Source of the DNA: Candidatus Heimdallarchaeota archaeon LC_3
GTDB taxonomy: Archaea > Asgardarchaeota > Heimdallarchaeia > Hodarchaeales > LC-3
Length of the DNA stretch: 64,000 nucleotides
Direction of reading: 5' to 3'
Assembly: GCA_001940645.1 (NCBI GenBank)
Contig: MDVS01000016.1
Span: 47,814-111,813, forward strand
The notes under the pieces are model-generated. The model did no database searches. It saw only the letters and a program-made list of their open reading frames with translations, and was not told the origin of the DNA. Below are positions 63,658-64,000 of this stretch, in pieces (the stretch's first letter is position 1; each line of letters starts with the position of its first letter). A program made the position numbers and the translations under genes.

Positions 63658-64000
63658 TCCTTTCAAAAAAAGTTCTTCTTGTACCTTGAAAAATCTTCTT
63701 GTCTGACCAAACGTGATCATGAAGCTCTATGGGAAATTATCTCTGCTCTCATAGGTTCATCTTCTTTCAGTCTTTCTAGCCTCTCTACTAGGCTTGGACG
63801 AAGAATAGGTCGTAATTATTTAGCAAGATTATTAAAAAAATATTCTTTCATCCAACGAAAGGTCATGAAAGCACTACTTAAAGATGTTCTTACCAGTATA
63901 GGTAACCACAAAAAGCTTTATCTTATTATCGATGACACATTAGTCGAAAAATCAGGACAAAAGATATTTGCTTCTCTTCGATGGTATAATCATAGTTCCA
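63640..64000 (+). mobile_element. Insertion-sequence transposase, 5' part (runs off the window)
   Basis: The first 120 codons of a DDE-type transposase. It begins MTEITNSFQKKFFLYLEKSS, a short helical N-terminal domain. The first catalytic Asp lies in KLYLIIDDTLVEKSGQKIFA, the form seen in IS4/IS701-like enzymes. The protein is cut by the window end, so its intactness cannot be judged. Codon use (TCT, CTT, ACC) is less AT-biased than in neighbouring genes, which fits a mobile origin. The left end of the element must lie between about 63500 and 63640. Confidence 0.8.

Noticed and set aside
1..64000. CRISPR array
   Set aside because: No regularly spaced repeats with unique spacers were seen; the only tandem repeats are contiguous 20 bp units.

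Overview
The window is AT-rich (roughly 30% G+C by eye) and archaeal in character. It holds a gatCAB amidotransferase operon, TrmB- and Lrp-type regulators, an AMP-forming acetyl-CoA synthetase, an F420-type luciferase-like oxidoreductase, TTG/GTG starts, A/T-rich promoters and a tRNA-like gene with extra internal sequence. Two polytopic membrane proteins end in what look like longin/Roadblock-type alpha-beta domains, and there is a giant TrmB/coiled-coil protein. Together these suggest an Asgard archaeon, perhaps of the Heimdallarchaeia. That placement is inference; no single marker proves it.

Layout. 0.1-7 kb: TatA, a GT-C-like glycosyltransferase, a PAP2-family membrane enzyme and the 1283-residue TrmB/coiled-coil protein. 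7-16 kb: a zinc-ribbon membrane protein, a double-GNAT protein, pyruvate kinase, an LLM oxidoreductase, a broken aldo-keto reductase carrying a 5 x 20 bp tandem repeat, a methyltransferase and an S9 peptidase. 16-22 kb: an alpha/beta hydrolase, an OLD-like nuclease gene interrupted by one amber codon with a HEAT-like partner, a TrmB regulator divergent from a short-chain dehydrogenase with a repeated palindrome between them, and an Lrp regulator. 22.4-25.6 kb: the tRNA-like gene and gatCAB. 26-33 kb: a truncated kinase-like protein, a RadA-like protein with no P-loop, DinB, GNAT, GFO/IDH, an SRAP protein without its catalytic Cys, and a cyclase-like protein. 33.9-37 kb: SufE, SufS and a triple-rhodanese sulfurtransferase. 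37-45 kb: a longin-like membrane protein, a Uma2 nuclease, acetyl-CoA synthetase and a threonine operon (decapeptide-repeat protein, homoserine kinase, threonine synthase). 45-47 kb: three related membrane proteins in one operon. 47-64 kb: a TauE transporter, a regulator/MFS pair with repeated operators, hydrolases, a second longin-like membrane protein, a prolyl oligopeptidase, a TPR protein and its remnant, PNPOx and OsmC proteins, an Ntn hydrolase without a start codon, and the left part of an insertion sequence running off the window.

Working together. The housekeeping parts are Asn/Gln-tRNA amidation, threonine synthesis, Fe-S sulfur mobilisation and the pyruvate/acetate nodes. Around them lie accessory genes, many decaying. 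At least six genes are interrupted by stops while the reading frame is otherwise conserved (TGA, TAG and TAA all occur). The most unusual intact items are the giant TrmB/coiled-coil protein, the three-gene membrane operon, the longin-tailed membrane proteins, the P-loop-less RadA-like protein and the Cys-less SRAP protein.
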